Source: DASTQL01 sp035761805 (lineage in GTDB: Bacteria; Actinomycetota; Actinomycetes; Jiangellales; Jiangellaceae). From it: a stretch of 20,475 nt of DNA. The translations under genes and the position numbers were made by a program. Location: NCBI GenBank assembly GCA_035761805.1, contig DASTQL010000010.1, positions 1 through 20,475 of the forward strand, written 5' to 3'. Under the pieces are notes generated by a model that saw only the letters and a list, made by a program, of their open reading frames with translations, ran no database searches and was not told the origin of the DNA. Shown piece by piece: positions 7,927 to 14,887 of the stretch. The stretch's first letter is position 1. Every line of letters starts with the position of its first letter.

Positions 7927-8487
7927 GTGACCGAGAAGGCGCCCGACGACCGGCTCGAGGTCGGCAGTGCGGGGACCACCCCCGTCCCGACTCCTGCGCG
8001 GGCGGCGGCGGAGCAGGGCCACCCCGCCCGGCTCGGGGCGCTCGAGACGGAGGGAGAGATCGCCGCCGACTACCTCGAGGGTCTGCTCGACATCGCGGAT
8101 CTGGACGGCGACATCGACATGGACGTCGAAGGCGACCGCGCCGTGGTCTCGATCGTCGGTGCGGACCTCGACGACCTCGTGGGACGGGAAGGGGAGGTGC
8201 TCGAGGCCCTTCAGGAGCTCACCCGGCTCGCCGTGCTCCGCCAGACCGGCGAGCGCTCGCGACTGATGCTCGACATCAGCGGGTTCCGCGCGCGCCGCCG
8301 GGAGGAGCTGGCCCGGCTGGCCCGCGAGACGGCGGAGGTCGTGCGGTCCAGCGGGGATCCGGTCCGGCTCGAGCCCATGACGCCGTTCGAGCGCAAGGTG
8401 GTGCACGACGCTGTGGCGGCGGCGGGCCTGCGCAGCGAGTCGGAGGGTGAGGAGCCGCAGCGACGCGTCGTCGTGCTGCCTGCCTGA
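7927..8487 (+). CDS. khpB: KH/R3H-domain RNA-binding protein (Jag/KhpB family)
   Basis: Proteins of this family (SpoIIIJ-associated Jag, also called KhpB or EloR) bind RNA and affect envelope growth in Gram-positives. The 186-residue product has a disordered N-terminus, a KH-II-like domain at about 60-118 with the loop VGREGE at 85-90, and an R3H domain at about 122-186 where R156 and H160 give the R-x3-H signature (MTPFERKVVHDAV). The N-terminal Jag_N domain of the Bacillus protein is not apparent. GTG start, with GGAGG immediately upstream. It lies 66 bp after yidC, its usual partner position. The exact RNA targets cannot be inferred. Confidence 0.92.
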   Translation: MTEKAPDDRLEVGSAGTTPVPTPARAAAEQGHPARLGALETEGEIAADYLEGLLDIADLDGDIDMDVEGDRAVVSIVGADLDDLVGREGEVLEALQELTRLAVLRQTGERSRLMLDISGFRARRREELARLARETAEVVRSSGDPVRLEPMTPFERKVVHDAVAAAGLRSESEGEEPQRRVVVLPA

Positions 8488-8491
8488 GCTC

Positions 8492-9232
8492 GTGGAGCCC
8501 GACCGTGCCGTCGGGGATCCGTCCTCCGGATCCGCGGTTCCACGTGAAACATCGCAGGCCCCGGCACCACCGCCGGTGGCAGCGGCGTTGCTGGGAGACC
8601 ACCTGCCGAGACTCGTGCGCTACGCCGACCTGCTCGCCGACGCGGGCGTGGTACGCGGCCTGATCGGGCCGCGCGAGGTGCCGCGCCTGTGGGAACGACA
8701 CCTGCTCAACTGCGCTGTCGTGGCGGAGCTGTTCGCCCCGGGCAGCAGGCTCGTCGACGTGGGTTCCGGTGCCGGGCTGCCCGGCATCGTCCTGGCCATC
8801 TGCCGGCCGGATCTCACCATCGTCCTTGCGGAGCCCCTGCTGCGCCGGACGACCTTCCTGATCGAGGCGGTGGACGCCTTGTCGCTGGACAACGTGCGGG
8901 TCGAGCGGGTGCGCGCGGAGCAGATGACCGGCGATGTGGACGCGGTCACGGCTCGGGCCGTGGCACCCCTGGATCGCCTGGCCCGGTGGACGCTGCCGTT
9001 GCTGCGCCCCGGTGGAAAGCTGGTCGCCCTCAAGGGGGCAGGGGCCGGAACGGAGTTGCGGGCGGCCGTCCCGGTGCTCGAGGGGCTGGGCGCGCGGCAC
9101 TGGGAGGTGCTCCAGATGGAGGTGGCTCCGGGATTCCTCCCGACACGGGCCGTGGTGGTCGTCGCAGGGCGCGCAGTGCGAGAGGGTGGTCCCCGACGGA
9201 ACGGCGGCGCGGGCAGGAGGAGGAGGGCGTGA
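8492..9232 (+). CDS. rsmG: 16S rRNA (guanine-N7) methyltransferase RsmG
   Basis: RsmG (GidB) methylates N7 of the conserved G527 in 16S rRNA using S-adenosylmethionine; its loss is a known route to low-level streptomycin resistance. The 246-residue product has the SAM motif LVDVGSGAGLPGI at 87-99, ARAVAPLDRL at 154-163, and LRPGGKLVALKG at 171-182. The N-terminal 28 residues are disordered and include VPRET, encoded by a parS-like site. The start is uncertain: GTG at 8492 follows the khpB stop closely without a clear ribosome site, GTG at 8447 would overlap khpB, and GTG at 8576 would drop the VPRET segment. The stop overlaps the parA start (GTGA). Confidence 0.93.
   Translation: MEPDRAVGDPSSGSAVPRETSQAPAPPPVAAALLGDHLPRLVRYADLLADAGVVRGLIGPREVPRLWERHLLNCAVVAELFAPGSRLVDVGSGAGLPGIVLAICRPDLTIVLAEPLLRRTTFLIEAVDALSLDNVRVERVRAEQMTGDVDAVTARAVAPLDRLARWTLPLLRPGGKLVALKGAGAGTELRAAVPVLEGLGARHWEVLQMEVAPGFLPTRAVVVVAGRAVREGGPRRNGGAGRRRRA
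8536..8551. other. parS-like centromere site (in rsmG)
   Basis: The 16-mer GGTTCCACGTGAAACA matches 14 of 16 positions of the bacterial parS consensus TGTTTCACGTGAAACA, with an intact CACGTG core at 8541-8546. It is inside the first codons of rsmG and encodes part of VPRET. ParB clamps are expected to load here. Confidence 0.85.
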
Positions 9233-10362
9233 CGGCAGAGTCGACCGGCCTCGGCTGGCCGGAGCAGTCGGACCCGACGGACCAGGACCTGGCGCGCGGG
9301 CTGGGGTGGCCGGGAGCCGGTCCCTCACCGGAATCCGCTCCTTCGCCGGTCGAGGCGGGCGTCGGTGAGACTGGCGTCCCACGTGAGACGGCGGTGCACC
9401 GGGTGCGGACCGCGGCCGACATCGTCGCCGAGGCCGCCAACGACACCACGGGAGGGCTGGCCGACCCCGACACCCCCATCGCGCTGGAGGCGGCTGCTGC
9501 CGTGCGCACGCACGGACTCACCGGGCCACCGTTCCCTGCCCCCGGAAGCACGCGGGTGATGGTGGTGGCGAACCAGAAGGGCGGCGTGGGAAAGACCACC
9601 ACGACGGTCAACCTGGCCGCGGCCCTCGCCCTCAACGACCTCCGCGTCCTGGTGGTCGACCTCGACCCGCAGGGCAACGCCTCGACCGCGCTGGGGATCG
9701 ACCGCCACGCCGACATCCCCAGCGTCTACGACGTCCTGGTGGAGGGGCGGACGATCGACGAGGCGGTGCAACCGGTCGCCGTCGTGCCGCGGCTGTGGTG
9801 TGTCCCGGCCACCATCGACCTCGCCGGCGCGGAGATCGAACTCGTCTCGCTGGTGGCCCGGGAGTCGCGGCTACGCAAGGCGCTCACCGCCCATCTCCAG
9901 GACGGCACCAGGTACGACTACGTGCTCATCGACTGCCCACCCTCGCTCGGCCTGCTCACGGTCAACGCCCTCGTCGGTGGCGACGAGGTGCTGATCCCGA
10001 TCCAGTGCGAGTACTACGCGCTCGAAGGGCTGTCCCAGCTGCTCAGGAACATCGACCTGGTGCGGGCGCACCTCAACCCGGATCTGGCCGTGTCCACGAT
10101 CCTGCTGACGATGTATGACGGCCGGACCCGGCTCGCGGCCCAGGTGGCAGAGGAGGTCCGGGCCCACTTCGGCAACGTGGTGCTCCGGACCACCATCCCG
10201 CGGTCGGTGCGGATCAGCGAGGCGCCCAGCTACGGCCAAACGGTCCTGACCTATGACTCCGGCTCCAGTGGCGCCCTCTCCTACCGCGAGGCCGCCTGGG
10301 AGCTGGCGGTGGCGGGCGCGCCCGTGACCACGGCGCAGGCAGCGATGGAGGAGGTCCGATGA
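9229..10362 (+). CDS. parA: Chromosome partitioning ATPase ParA (Soj)
   Basis: ParA is the deviant-Walker ATPase that moves ParB-parS complexes along the nucleoid. The 377-residue product has the P-loop KGGVGKTTT at 117-125 with both signature lysines, Walker A' VVDLDPQGN at 142-150, and Walker B YVLIDCPPS at 230-238. A 105-residue N-terminal extension, rich in Pro, Gly and acidic residues, precedes the fold (Soj is about 250 residues); such tails occur in actinobacterial ParA. The start is GTG within GTGA shared with rsmG, after a strong GGAGGAGGAGG site. The stop overlaps parB (ATGA). Confidence 0.96.
   Translation: MTAESTGLGWPEQSDPTDQDLARGLGWPGAGPSPESAPSPVEAGVGETGVPRETAVHRVRTAADIVAEAANDTTGGLADPDTPIALEAAAAVRTHGLTGPPFPAPGSTRVMVVANQKGGVGKTTTTVNLAAALALNDLRVLVVDLDPQGNASTALGIDRHADIPSVYDVLVEGRTIDEAVQPVAVVPRLWCVPATIDLAGAEIELVSLVARESRLRKALTAHLQDGTRYDYVLIDCPPSLGLLTVNALVGGDEVLIPIQCEYYALEGLSQLLRNIDLVRAHLNPDLAVSTILLTMYDGRTRLAAQVAEEVRAHFGNVVLRTTIPRSVRISEAPSYGQTVLTYDSGSSGALSYREAAWELAVAGAPVTTAQAAMEEVR
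9375..9390. other. Degenerate parS-like site (in parA)
   Basis: The 16-mer CGTCCCACGTGAGACG keeps the CACGTG core at 9380-9385 but matches only 11 of 16 consensus positions. It encodes VPRET in the ParA N-terminal tail, in the same frame as the parS-like sites in rsmG and parB. Every base that differs from the parB copy inside those five codons is a synonymous third-position change. ParB binding is doubtful. Confidence 0.45.
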
Positions 10363-11453
10363 GCGAACGCCGACGAGGACTCGGTCGTGGGCTCGGCGCA
10401 CTGATCCCGACGGCACCACCACCTCGGCAGACCGAGGACCGCACGGGGTCGTCGCCGGTCGACGTGTTCTTCCCGCACCGAGCCAGGGGCGATGTTCCAC
10501 GTGAAACGGCGGCCCATGACGTGGCCGTTCCTGCGCACCCCGCCGCCACGGACGGAGCCGACGGTCTTTACCCGAGCGTCGACCACGCCAGGGACGCGGA
10601 GTCCGACCTGGTGCCCGTGCAGGGCGCCTACTTCGCCGAGGTCCCGCTCGCCGCCGTGACACCGAACCCGCGTCAGCCGCGACAGGTCTTCGACGAGGAG
10701 TCGATGGCCGAGCTGGTCCACTCGATCCGCGAGGTCGGGCTGCTCCAGCCGGTCGTCCTGCGGAGCGCGGGGGTGGGCGGGTTCGAGCTGGTCGTGGGGG
10801 AGAGGAGGTGGCGTGCGGCGCAGCAGGCCGGCCTCGAGACGATTCCGGCGATCGTCCGGGAGACCCCCGACGACGACCTGCTCCGGGACGCTCTGCTGGA
10901 GAACCTGCACCGGTCGGAGCTGAACCCGCTGGAGGAGGCGGCGGCCTACCAGCAGCTGCTGGACGACTTCGGCTGCACCCACGAGGTCCTGGCGGAGCGG
11001 ATCGGGCGCTCCCGGCCGCAGATCTCGAACACGCTGCGCCTGCTGAAGCTGCCGCCGCTCGTCCAGCGCCGCGTGGCGGCGGGGGTGCTCTCCGCCGGCC
11101 ACGCGCGGGCCCTGCTCGGGCTATCGGATGCCGCCGGCCAGGAGCGGCTGGCGCAGCGGATCGTGGCCGAGGGGCTGAGCGTCCGGGCCGTCGAGGAGAT
11201 CGTCGCGCTGGGGGGTGACGCGGGGCAGCGGTCACGTCCGACGCCTGCACGGCGCCCGGTGGCTCCCCGACTCGCCGACCTCGCCTCGGTCCTGTCCGAG
11301 CGCCTCGACACGCGGGTCAAGGTCAACCTCGGCCAGCGTAAGGGCAGGGTGACGATCGAGTTCGCGAGCATCGAGGACCTCGAGCGGATCGTCGGCACCA
11401 TCGCTCCGGATACCGTCGCCCATCTCGGCGAGGCTGAGCCGGCGGTCGACTGA
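10359..11453 (+). CDS. parB: Chromosome partitioning CTPase ParB (Spo0J)
   Basis: ParB binds parS, then closes into a CTP-dependent DNA clamp that spreads and recruits SMC. The 364-residue product begins MSERRRGLGRGLGALIP, the basic N-terminal motif that stimulates ParA. The ParB/Sulfiredoxin-type domain has NPRQPR at 103-108 and the CTP-binding GERRWRA at 148-154, followed by ENLHRSELNPLEEA at 181-194. A helix-turn-helix lies at about 208-229, and the C-terminal dimerisation domain at about 303-358. A parS-like site sits inside codons 45-50. The start is ATG overlapping the parA stop by 4 nt. Confidence 0.97.
   Translation: MSERRRGLGRGLGALIPTAPPPRQTEDRTGSSPVDVFFPHRARGDVPRETAAHDVAVPAHPAATDGADGLYPSVDHARDAESDLVPVQGAYFAEVPLAAVTPNPRQPRQVFDEESMAELVHSIREVGLLQPVVLRSAGVGGFELVVGERRWRAAQQAGLETIPAIVRETPDDDLLRDALLENLHRSELNPLEEAAAYQQLLDDFGCTHEVLAERIGRSRPQISNTLRLLKLPPLVQRRVAAGVLSAGHARALLGLSDAAGQERLAQRIVAEGLSVRAVEEIVALGGDAGQRSRPTPARRPVAPRLADLASVLSERLDTRVKVNLGQRKGRVTIEFASIEDLERIVGTIAPDTVAHLGEAEPAVD
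10493..10508. other. parS-like centromere site (in parB)
   Basis: TGTTCCACGTGAAACG matches 14 of 16 positions of the parS consensus, with an intact CACGTG core at 10498-10503. It lies in the linker between the ParA-interacting N-terminus and the CTP-binding domain of ParB and encodes VPRET. It is as strong as the site in rsmG. Confidence 0.85.
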
Positions 11454-11499
11454 CGCACGTGCACCCGTGTCCGGGTGGTCACGCACCGCAAGTCTTTCC

Positions 11500-11552
11500 T
11501 GTGGACAACCTGTGGATGGTCCGCGGTGGGAGGGGCTCGAGGGTGTGGACGA
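11500..11552. other. DnaA-box cluster in the parB-ddl convergent gap
   Basis: The 104-bp gap between the 3' ends of parB and the ddl-like gene holds TGTGGACAA at 11500-11508, an exact reverse complement of TTGTCCACA, followed by TGTGGATGG at 11511 (7/9 to TGTGGATAA) and TGTGGACGA at 11544 (8/9), all on one strand. I saw no clear hairpin terminator in the gap. The cluster lies about 6 kb from dnaA. Confidence 0.6.
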
Positions 11553-11557
11553 CCGGT

Positions 11558-12541
11558 TCAACCGGCGGGTCCGGCCGGCCCGCCGACGTCGGCCGAACGA
11601 GCGACGGCCAGGTGCAGCAGGTCGCGCGCGAGCACCCCGAGGTCCAGGCCGGCGGCCACCACCGACTGCGGCAGCAGTGACGTCTCCGTCATGCCCGGCG
11701 CCACGTTGGCCTCGAGGAACCAGGGGCGGCCGGCCTCGTCCACGATGAGATCGGTGCGGGAGACGTCGCGCAGACCGAGGACGCGATGGGCCCGCACGGC
11801 CACGTCCGCCACCGCCGACGTGGCGGCGGGATCGAGCCGGGCGGGGACGAAGAACTCCGTCTCACCGGCGGTGTAGCGGGCCTCGTAGTCGTACATGCCC
11901 CCGTCCGGCACGATCTCCACCGCGGGGAGGGCGACCGGGCCCGACCCGGTGTCCACGACGGAGACGGCCACCTCGGTGCCCGTCACGTACCCCTCCACCA
12001 GGGCGTCCTCTCCGTACGCGAAGCAGGAGACCATCGCCGCGGGCAGGTCCACCGGGTCCCGGACGACCGCGCAGCCCAGGGCGGACCCGCCCCGGGCCGG
12101 TTTCACCACCAGCGGCAGCCCGATGCGCGCCACGATCGCGTCCAGCAACGTGGCGGCGCCCAGCTCGCGGAAGGTACTGTGCGGCAGCACCACCCCCTCC
12201 GGCACCGCCAGGCCGACGGCGGCGACCAGGGCCCGGGCGACCGGCTTGTCGAAGGCGGTCCGGGAGGCGGCCGGGGTGGCCCCGACGTACGGCAGCCGCA
12301 GCAGCTCGAGGACGCCCCGGACGGCACCGTCCTCGCCCTGGGCCCCGTGCAGCAGGGGGAACACGGCGGCCGGCCGGTCGAGGGCCAGTCCGGGCAGCAG
12401 ACCGGAGTCGGCGTCCAGCACGTCGACCTCGACCCCCACGCCACGCAGCGCCTCGGCGACCCGTCTCCCGGAGCGGAGCGATACGTCGCGCTCGTGGGAC
12501 AGGCCACCGGCCAGGACGACGACGCGGCCGAGGTCGCTCAT
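11558..12541 (-). CDS. D-alanine--D-alanine ligase-like ATP-grasp enzyme
   Basis: Ddl joins two D-alanines with ATP to make the dipeptide used by MurF in peptidoglycan synthesis. The 327-residue product has GGLSHERDVSL at 12-22 (E17 in the place of the catalytic Glu), LLHGAQGEDGAVRG at 63-76, DK at 98-99, VVKPARGGSALG at 145-156, MYDYEARY at 216-223, and R262, D264, E277 and N279 as metal or ATP ligands, then PGMTETSLLPQ at 282-292. These cover the Ddl pattern, with small departures (KPARGGSALG for the usual KPxxxGSSxG; EANVAPGMT for ExNTxPGMT). ATG is preceded by GGAG at 7 nt. It is 22 bp downstream of the aminotransferase gene and probably cotranscribed. A second ddl elsewhere in the genome is likely, so I leave the symbol blank. 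Confidence 0.85.
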   Translation of the reverse strand: MSDLGRVVVLAGGLSHERDVSLRSGRRVAEALRGVGVEVDVLDADSGLLPGLALDRPAAVFPLLHGAQGEDGAVRGVLELLRLPYVGATPAASRTAFDKPVARALVAAVGLAVPEGVVLPHSTFRELGAATLLDAIVARIGLPLVVKPARGGSALGCAVVRDPVDLPAAMVSCFAYGEDALVEGYVTGTEVAVSVVDTGSGPVALPAVEIVPDGGMYDYEARYTAGETEFFVPARLDPAATSAVADVAVRAHRVLGLRDVSRTDLIVDEAGRPWFLEANVAPGMTETSLLPQSVVAAGLDLGVLARDLLHLAVARSADVGGPAGPAG

Positions 12542-12563
12542 GCGGGTCTCCAGGGATCGATGG

Positions 12564-13868
12564 TCAGCTGAGGTCGGGGGCAGGGCCGTCGAGGCCCGGT
12601 CGGCCGTGCGGCCGGGACGGCCCGAAGGTCTCGTGCAGCTCGAGTTCCTGCTCGACCACCTGGGACAGCCGCCGCACCCCCTCCCGGATCCGGTCCGGGC
12701 TCGGGTAGCAGTACGACAGCCGCATGGAGCGCGACCCCAGGCCGTCGGCGTAGAAGGCGGTGCCGGGGACGTAGGCCACGCGGTTGGTCACGGCCCGTGG
12801 CAACATGGCCTTGGCGTCGAGCCCCTCCGGCAGCGTGGCCCACACGTAGAAGCCGCCGCGCGGCCTGGTCCACCGGGCGCCGGGCGGCAGCAGGTCCTCC
12901 AGCGAGTCGAGCATCGCGTCGCGGCGCTCGCGGTAGGTCTCCCGGAAGACCTTCACCTGGCCCATCCAGTCGTGTCCCGCGAGATAGGCTGAGACGGCCA
13001 GCTGGCTGAAGGCGGGTGGGCACAGGACGCTGGCCTCCGAGGCCAGGACCAGCTTCTCCCGTACGGCGTGAGGGGCGAGCGCCCAGCCGACCCGGAAGCC
13101 GGGGGCGAAGGTCTTGGAGAACGACCCCAGGTAGATCACGCCCTCGGGGTCGTCGGCGCGCAACGCCCGGGGCACCTCGCCGTCGAAGCCGAGCAGGCCG
13201 TACGGGTCGTCCTCGAGCACCAGCACGCCGGCCGAGCGGCAGATCTCGAGGATCTCGACACGGCGAGATGTCGACAAAGTGACACCGGCCGGGTTGTGGT
13301 AGTTGGGTACCATATAGACGAACTTGACCCGTCGCCCCGCCGAGGCACACGCCGCGAGCGCCTCGCGCAGGCGGTCGGGCACCAGCCCGTCGTCGTCCAT
13401 CTCGACGTGGACGACCTCGGCCTGGTAGGCGCGGAACGTCCCGAGCGCCCCCACGTACGACGGCGCCTCCGCGACCACGACGTCGCCCGGGTCCACGAAG
13501 ATCCGGGTCACCAGGTCGAGCGCGTGCTGCGACCCGACGGTGATCGTGACGTCGTCCGGGTGAGCCTCGATGCCGACCGGCCGCATCACCTCGACGACCT
13601 GCTCCCGCAGGCGGGGGTCGCCCTGCCCCGAGCCGTACTGGAGTGCCACCTGACCACGCTCGGTGACGAGGTCCTCGACCAGCGACCCGACGACGTCCAG
13701 CGGCAGCCCGCTGATGTTCGGCATCCCGCCGGCGAGAGAGACCACCTCGGGTCGCGAGGCGACGGCGAACAGGGCGCGGATCTCCGAGGCGGTCATGCCG
13801 CGGGTGCGCGCGGCGTAGCGGTCGACGTAGGTGTCGAGCCGCGTGCCGTCGCGCCGGACCGTGACCAT
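12564..13868 (-). CDS. PLP-dependent class I/II aminotransferase
   Basis: This is a fold-type I aminotransferase of the group that includes 2-aminoadipate aminotransferase (LysN) and the catalytic half of MocR regulators; there is no GntR-type DNA-binding domain. The 434-residue product has SLAGGMPN at 44-51, LQYGSGQGDPRLRE at 76-89, PNYHNPAG at 188-195 (N192 contacts PLP), DDPYG at 220-224, the Schiff-base lysine K252 in GSFSKTFAPGFRVGW, and a substrate-carboxylate arginine at R383 in MRLSYC. I chose ATG at 13868 because GGGAGG sits 5 nt upstream; ATG at 13883 has a poorer site. It is upstream of the ddl-like gene on the same strand, which hints at envelope or amino-acid metabolism, but the substrate cannot be told. 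Confidence 0.9.
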   Translation of the reverse strand: MVTVRRDGTRLDTYVDRYAARTRGMTASEIRALFAVASRPEVVSLAGGMPNISGLPLDVVGSLVEDLVTERGQVALQYGSGQGDPRLREQVVEVMRPVGIEAHPDDVTITVGSQHALDLVTRIFVDPGDVVVAEAPSYVGALGTFRAYQAEVVHVEMDDDGLVPDRLREALAACASAGRRVKFVYMVPNYHNPAGVTLSTSRRVEILEICRSAGVLVLEDDPYGLLGFDGEVPRALRADDPEGVIYLGSFSKTFAPGFRVGWALAPHAVREKLVLASEASVLCPPAFSQLAVSAYLAGHDWMGQVKVFRETYRERRDAMLDSLEDLLPPGARWTRPRGGFYVWATLPEGLDAKAMLPRAVTNRVAYVPGTAFYADGLGSRSMRLSYCYPSPDRIREGVRRLSQVVEQELELHETFGPSRPHGRPGLDGPAPDLS

Positions 13869-13888
13869 GATCGCCTCCCGCATGGCTC

Positions 13889-13907
13889 GGACCCGCGCCG
13901 CGGGTCC
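13889..13907. promoter_or_regulatory. Perfect 19-bp palindrome in the divergent promoter region
   Basis: GGACCCGCG and CGCGGGTCC form a perfect 9-bp inverted repeat around one central base, 20 bp upstream of the aminotransferase start and inside the 133-bp gap it shares with the divergent small membrane-protein gene. The size and place fit an operator for a dimeric regulator; in RNA from the minus strand it could also fold as a leader hairpin. No regulator is identified. Confidence 0.4.
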
Positions 13908-14001
13908 CGGGAGCACTACGATGCCGTACGGACGGTGACGACGGCCCCGCCGGGGTCCGGCGTGTCCGAGGGGCGAGACGGTCGGCTCGGGAGGGCGACG
14001 G

Positions 14002-14181
14002 GTGCGGGTTCTTCGCTGGGTGGTCGCCGGGGTGCTGCTCGCCGTGCTCGCCGGCTTCGTCGGCGGCCTGCTGCGCCGGCACACCCAGCCGGCCGGGACG
14101 GTCGCTTACGTATCGCCGGAGCCGGCGACCGACGAGCGGGTGGCAGGCCCGCACCAGGTGCCGCCGCCCACGGCGGGCTGA
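14002..14181 (+). CDS. Small single-pass membrane protein, 59 residues
   Basis: This short reading frame runs from GTG at 14002 to TGA at 14179-14181. GGGAGGG lies 6-7 nt before the start. It begins VRVLRWVVAGVLLAVLAGFV, a single hydrophobic helix of about 19 residues (about 4-24), followed by RR and a Pro-rich, mildly charged tail ending HQVPPPTAG. By charge the orientation is unclear: Arg flanks both sides of the helix. Its stop overlaps the start of the GNAT gene by one base (TGATG), so the two are coupled. I do not recognise a family. Support comes from the ribosome site, the coupling and the clear helix. Confidence 0.65.
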   Translation: MRVLRWVVAGVLLAVLAGFVGGLLRRHTQPAGTVAYVSPEPATDERVAGPHQVPPPTAG

Positions 14182-14804
14182 TGCCGATGACCCGCCGGCT
14201 GGTCCCCGTGACGCTGGACAACCTGGACGATCTCCCGGACCCGTGCCGGCGGTGCGTCTTCTGGGAGCTCGACCCCGTGGCCGGCCAGCGGGCCACCGAG
14301 GCAGGGGACCCGGCCCTGGAGAAGGAGGCCTGGATCTCCGCCACGCTGCTCGAGTGGGGTTCTTGCGGTCAGGTCGCCTACGTCGACGGGGTCCCCGCGG
14401 GGTTCGTCCTGTACGCGCCGCCGGCATTCGTCCCGCGGTCGGTCGCGTTCCCCACCGCCCCGGTCAGCCCCGACGCCGCCCTGCTGATGACCGCGCGGGT
14501 CCTGCCCGACGTGGGCGGTGGCGGGCTGGGGCGCATGCTGGTGCAGGCCAGCGCCAAGGACCTCCTGCGCCGCGGGATCCGGGCGCTCGAGGCCTACGGC
14601 GACGCCCGGTGGGAGGCGCCTGCCTGCGTCGTCCCCGCGACCTACCTGCTCTCGGTGGGCTTCAAGACCGTCCGACCACATCACCGCTGGCCGCGGCTGC
14701 GCCTGGAGCTGCGCTCCACCGTGAGCTGGCGCGAGGAGGTCGAGGTGGCGCTCGAGCGCATCCTCGGGTCGATGAGCCCCGAGCCGTCCATGCGCCCGGT
14801 CTGA
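14181..14804 (+). CDS. GNAT-family N-acetyltransferase-like protein
   Basis: The 207-residue product resembles the GNAT protein conserved between parB and cwlM in mycobacteria (Rv3916c position). An N-terminal module carries PDPCRRCVFWEL at 19-30, with two closely spaced cysteines typical of this subgroup. A beta-strand VAYVDGVPAGFVLY at 65-78 precedes the acetyl-CoA loop region ARVLPDVGGGGLGRMLVQ at 105-122, and a C-terminal strand YLLSVGFKTVR follows at 155-165. The substrate is unknown. ATG at 14181 overlaps the stop of the small membrane-protein gene; a second ATG at 14187 is possible. The gene ends 83 bp before the convergent cwlM, and I see no clear terminator between them. Confidence 0.8.
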   Translation: MPMTRRLVPVTLDNLDDLPDPCRRCVFWELDPVAGQRATEAGDPALEKEAWISATLLEWGSCGQVAYVDGVPAGFVLYAPPAFVPRSVAFPTAPVSPDAALLMTARVLPDVGGGGLGRMLVQASAKDLLRRGIRALEAYGDARWEAPACVVPATYLLSVGFKTVRPHHRWPRLRLELRSTVSWREEVEVALERILGSMSPEPSMRPV

Positions 14805-14887
14805 CCGAGCTCGCTCCGGCACTCGCGTGGGCGACCGCCGGCGTGCTCGTGCTGCCGCTCGCAGTCCCGCTCGGACCGGACAGGGGC

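Noticed and set aside
6571..8406. 611-codon open frame on the minus strand across yidD-yidC-khpB
   Set aside because: Its composition (Arg/Gly/Asp/Glu/His-rich, no domain) is that of an antisense shadow in high-GC DNA, and it lies opposite well-supported genes.
12538..14427. 629-codon minus-strand frame over the aminotransferase
   Set aside because: Shadow frame, Arg/Ala/Pro-rich and without motifs; the aminotransferase frame carries all expected residues.
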